This document shows, one piece after another, positions 5,851-7,277 of a stretch of 7,277 bases of DNA. Position numbers and translations under genes: made by a program. Within the stretch, counting starts at the first letter, position 1. Every line of letters starts with the position of its first letter. The stretch is from Cyclobacteriaceae bacterium (GTDB lineage: Bacteria > Bacteroidota > Bacteroidia > Cytophagales > Cyclobacteriaceae), in contig JAOUOM010000091.1 in the NCBI GenBank assembly GCA_029880385.1, positions 1-7,277 of the forward strand. The letters run 5' to 3'. The notes beneath the pieces are model-generated. The model made no database searches. It had not been told where the DNA came from and worked only from the letters and a program-made list of their open reading frames with translations.

Positions 5851-6561
5851 TTAGTACCAGCTGGACAATTCAAACCGGGTTTTATTTGAATCAAGGACAC
5901 GTCCGTCTTCGCACTTCAAAATCCTGGCAGGATATTTTTTGATAAAATGGTGATTATGCGTGGCCATCAGGATGGCCGTACCACTTTTGTTGATTTCCAG
6001 AAATAATTTAAATATCCCTTCCGACACGGTTGGGTCAAGGTTTCCTGTGGGCTCATCAGCCAGCAGGATGTGGGGTTCGTTGATAAGGGCACGGGCTATG
6101 ACCACTCGTTGTTGCTCACCACCGGATAGCTGGTGAGGCATTTTGTTGGTGACCGATCCCAGCCCGACATTCATGAGTACCTCGGCCATCCGCGCCTTCA
6201 TTTTTGCTTTATCTTTCCAGCCGGTAGCCCGCATGACAAACTCCAGGTTTTCTGCAATGGAACGATCGTAAAATAATTCAAAATCCTGGAAGATAATCCC
6301 GATTTTTCGTCGTAAAAAAGGAATTTCACGTGATTTGATTCCACGGATTTGGTAGCCCGACATTTGAATATCACCCAAACGAAGGGGAAGGTCTGCGTAC
6401 AAAGTTTTGAGCAGGGAGGATTTGCCACTACCCGTCCGGCCAATCAGGTAGACAAACTCACCTTTTTCCACGGTGATGTTGATTTGGCTTAAAATTGATT
6501 GGTTTTCCTGAAAAACGGAGGCGTCAGTTACTTGGAGTACGGGTTCCTGGGAAAAAGACAT
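5851..6561 (-). CDS. ftsE: Cell-division ABC ATPase FtsE
   Basis: A 236-residue ABC ATPase that in the known family pairs with the membrane protein FtsX to transmit ATP hydrolysis to cell-wall hydrolases in the periplasm at division. It has every ATPase element: Walker A GRTGSGKS (41-48), Q-loop FQDF (91-94), signature LSGGEQQR (145-152), Walker B ILLADE (165-170) continued by PTGNLD (171-176), and the H-loop histidine in ATHNH (200-204). RSIAENLEFVMRATGWKDK (100-118) and KKYPARILKCEDGRV (208-222) match Bacteroidota FtsE rather than LolD or MacB. No ftsX is in the window; in Bacteroidota it is often located elsewhere. The ATG at 6561 lies one base after the stop of the 67-residue gene upstream (TAG T ATG), so the two are probably translated together. 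The gene is followed by the 64-base gap and the glycan module. Confidence 0.92.
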   Translation of the reverse strand: MSFSQEPVLQVTDASVFQENQSILSQINITVEKGEFVYLIGRTGSGKSSLLKTLYADLPLRLGDIQMSGYQIRGIKSREIPFLRRKIGIIFQDFELFYDRSIAENLEFVMRATGWKDKAKMKARMAEVLMNVGLGSVTNKMPHQLSGGEQQRVVIARALINEPHILLADEPTGNLDPTVSEGIFKLFLEINKSGTAILMATHNHHFIKKYPARILKCEDGRVLDSNKTRFELSSWY

Positions 6562-6562
6562 A

Positions 6563-6766
6563 CTAAATTTCTAAAGGTTGAAGTTTTCCGTAAGGTAATG
6601 AATCGATGATTTCCCTGAGTTCTTTTTCCTTTCCACCCAACCCATATTTTTCCATTTTTTTCAATGGACGATCTGCCCTGAAATATGCAACAAGGACAAA
6701 ATTGCGATCCCTTAACTGGATATAATCCGGGATTTTTGCTTTTCCTTTTACTTTAATTATATACAT
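6563..6766 (-). CDS. Conserved-looking small protein of unknown function
   Basis: A 67-residue protein that I do not recognise. It is highly charged and lysine-rich, with no cysteine, signal peptide or membrane segment. A likely strand at 2-6 (YIIKV), a longer beta region at about 14-29 (DYIQLRDRNFVLVAYF) and a helix at about 46-56 (KEKELREIIDSL) suggest a small alpha/beta domain, followed by a proline-containing tail. It is taken as a real gene because it fills the space between two clear genes, has no better competing frame, and ends one base before the ftsE start. A hairpin-forming repeat lies immediately before its ATG. A role with FtsE, or as a small regulator, would be a guess from position only. 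Confidence 0.65.
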   Translation of the reverse strand: MYIIKVKGKAKIPDYIQLRDRNFVLVAYFRADRPLKKMEKYGLGGKEKELREIIDSLPYGKLQPLEI

Positions 6767-6768
6767 GA

Positions 6769-6800
6769 CTGTAGCTATTAAAAAATAGCGGTAACTACAG
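6769..6800 (-). promoter_or_regulatory. Inverted repeat just before the 67-residue gene
   Basis: On the plus strand CTGTA-GCTATT (6769-6779) pairs with AATAGC (6784-6789) and TACAG (6796-6800). This gives an 11-bp stem with a 4-base loop and a 6-base bulge (GGTAAC) on one side. It occupies most of the 42-base gap after the aldolase gene and ends two bases before the ATG of the 67-residue gene. No U-tract follows it on the minus strand, so it is not a standard terminator. It could be an mRNA structure that limits translation or stabilises the upstream transcript, or an operator. I see no convincing Bacteroidota promoter (TTTG with TAnnTTTG) in this gap. Confidence 0.35.
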
Positions 6801-6808
6801 GGCTTGTA

Positions 6809-7277
6809 TTATTTATTTCCTTTATGATAGTCGGCCAGGAATTTTTCCAGGCCTATATCTGTCAGGGGATGCTTGAGCAATCCGGTGATTACGTTGAGTG
6901 GGCAGGTAGCCACATCGGCACCAGCCTCTGCACATTGTATCAGGTGCATGGTATGTCGGATGGAAGCGGCCAATACCTCGGTTTCATACCCATAGTTGTC
7001 ATAAATGTGCACAATTTGCCGGATCAGCAGCATGCCTTCCGAGCTGATATCGTCCAGTCGGCCGATAAAGGGAGATACATAGCTGGCTCCTGCCTTTGCG
7101 GCAACCAATGCCTGTCCGGCATTGAAAATCAGTGTGCAATTGGTTCGTATCCCTTCTGCAGAAAACACTTTGATTGCCTTTATCCCATCTTTGATCATCG
7201 GGATTTTCACCACAATTTTGTCATCGATCGCCGCAAGTTCCCGGCCTTCGCGCAGCATGCCCTCGACATCCGTGGCG
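6809..7277 (-). CDS. fsa: Transaldolase / fructose-6-phosphate aldolase family (MipB/TalC), 5' end cut off
   Basis: The frame is open to the window edge, so the Met at 7258 is internal (ATDVEG precedes it). About 60 N-terminal residues are missing compared with the 215-220-residue family; 155 are visible. The Schiff-base lysine is K24 of the visible part (VVKIPM), equivalent to K85 of E. coli FsaA. Further family motifs are AEGIRTNCTLIFN (41-53), AGASYVSPFIGRLDD (62-76) and VLAASIRH (101-108). The residue matching FsaA Y131 is phenylalanine here (SPF). Phenylalanine is the transaldolase residue (TalB F178), so the enzyme is more likely a small transaldolase of the pentose phosphate pathway than a true fructose-6-phosphate aldolase. 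The deciding Q/E position matching FsaA Q59 lies just outside the window. It is the first visible gene of the array, 42 bases before the 67-residue gene. Confidence 0.9.
   Translation of the reverse strand, partial: ATDVEGMLREGRELAAIDDKIVVKIPMIKDGIKAIKVFSAEGIRTNCTLIFNAGQALVAAKAGASYVSPFIGRLDDISSEGMLLIRQIVHIYDNYGYETEVLAASIRHTMHLIQCAEAGADVATCPLNVITGLLKHPLTDIGLEKFLADYHKGNK

Noticed and set aside
6767..6808. Possible Bacteroidota promoter (TATTTTTT resembling TAnnTTTG)
   Set aside because: The last base does not match and no TTTG lies at the expected -33 distance; the same holds for TATTTTTC in the 5787-5850 gap.
7256..7258. ATG as a start for the aldolase-family gene
   Set aside because: The upstream codons (ATDVEG) continue the family alignment, and a protein starting here would lack the first strands of the barrel.
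1..7277. CRISPR array, tRNA, insertion sequence or defence system
   Set aside because: No spaced direct repeats, cloverleaf sequence, transposase or terminal repeats were seen; the window is almost fully coding with glycan and housekeeping genes.

Overview
The window looks like a piece of a Bacteroidota chromosome. The evidence is the FtsE sequence type, a YfhO-family C-terminus of the Bacteroidetes kind, near-absent Shine-Dalgarno sequences before most starts, and very tight gene packing at moderate GC. The exact order or family cannot be fixed from this window. There are no tRNA or rRNA genes, no insertion sequence and no CRISPR array. No stretch of more than 64 bases lacks a gene.

Layout: positions 1-393 (plus strand) hold the C-terminal end of a large YfhO-like membrane protein. 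Everything else lies on the minus strand and forms one compact array, read from 7277 down to 390: a transaldolase/fructose-6-phosphate aldolase family gene (5' end cut by the window), an unrecognised 67-residue protein, ftsE, a GT2 glycosyltransferase, a second glycosyltransferase (HlpA-like), a SAM-type methyltransferase, a DegT-family sugar aminotransferase that closely resembles GDP-perosamine synthase, a GNAT acetyltransferase and a GT4 glycosyltransferase. Gaps are 42, 1, 64, 24, 5, -4, 9 and -4 bases. The array meets the plus-strand gene tail to tail with its stop codon interlocked (390-393).

Functionally the array has two parts. The first three genes are housekeeping: sugar-phosphate metabolism and cell-division or envelope signalling. 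The six genes after the 64-base gap look like a surface-glycan module. The aminotransferase would make GDP-perosamine from GDP-4-keto-6-deoxymannose, the GNAT enzyme is a candidate to N-acetylate it, three glycosyltransferases would assemble a repeat unit, and the methyltransferase could decorate or cap it. GDP-mannose 4,6-dehydratase, the flippase or ABC exporter, the polymerase and the ligase are not in the window, so the module is incomplete here.

The main points to follow up are: the perosamine-synthase/GNAT pair as a possible route to N-acetylperosamine that avoids the known left-handed beta-helix acetyltransferases; four 8-base poly-A tracts confined to the last three coding genes of the array, one of which could fuse GNAT and GT4 by a -1 shift; an unusual SAM-binding motif in the methyltransferase; a transaldolase-type active-site residue in the gene that pipelines would call fsa; and a 67-residue unknown protein one base from ftsE.
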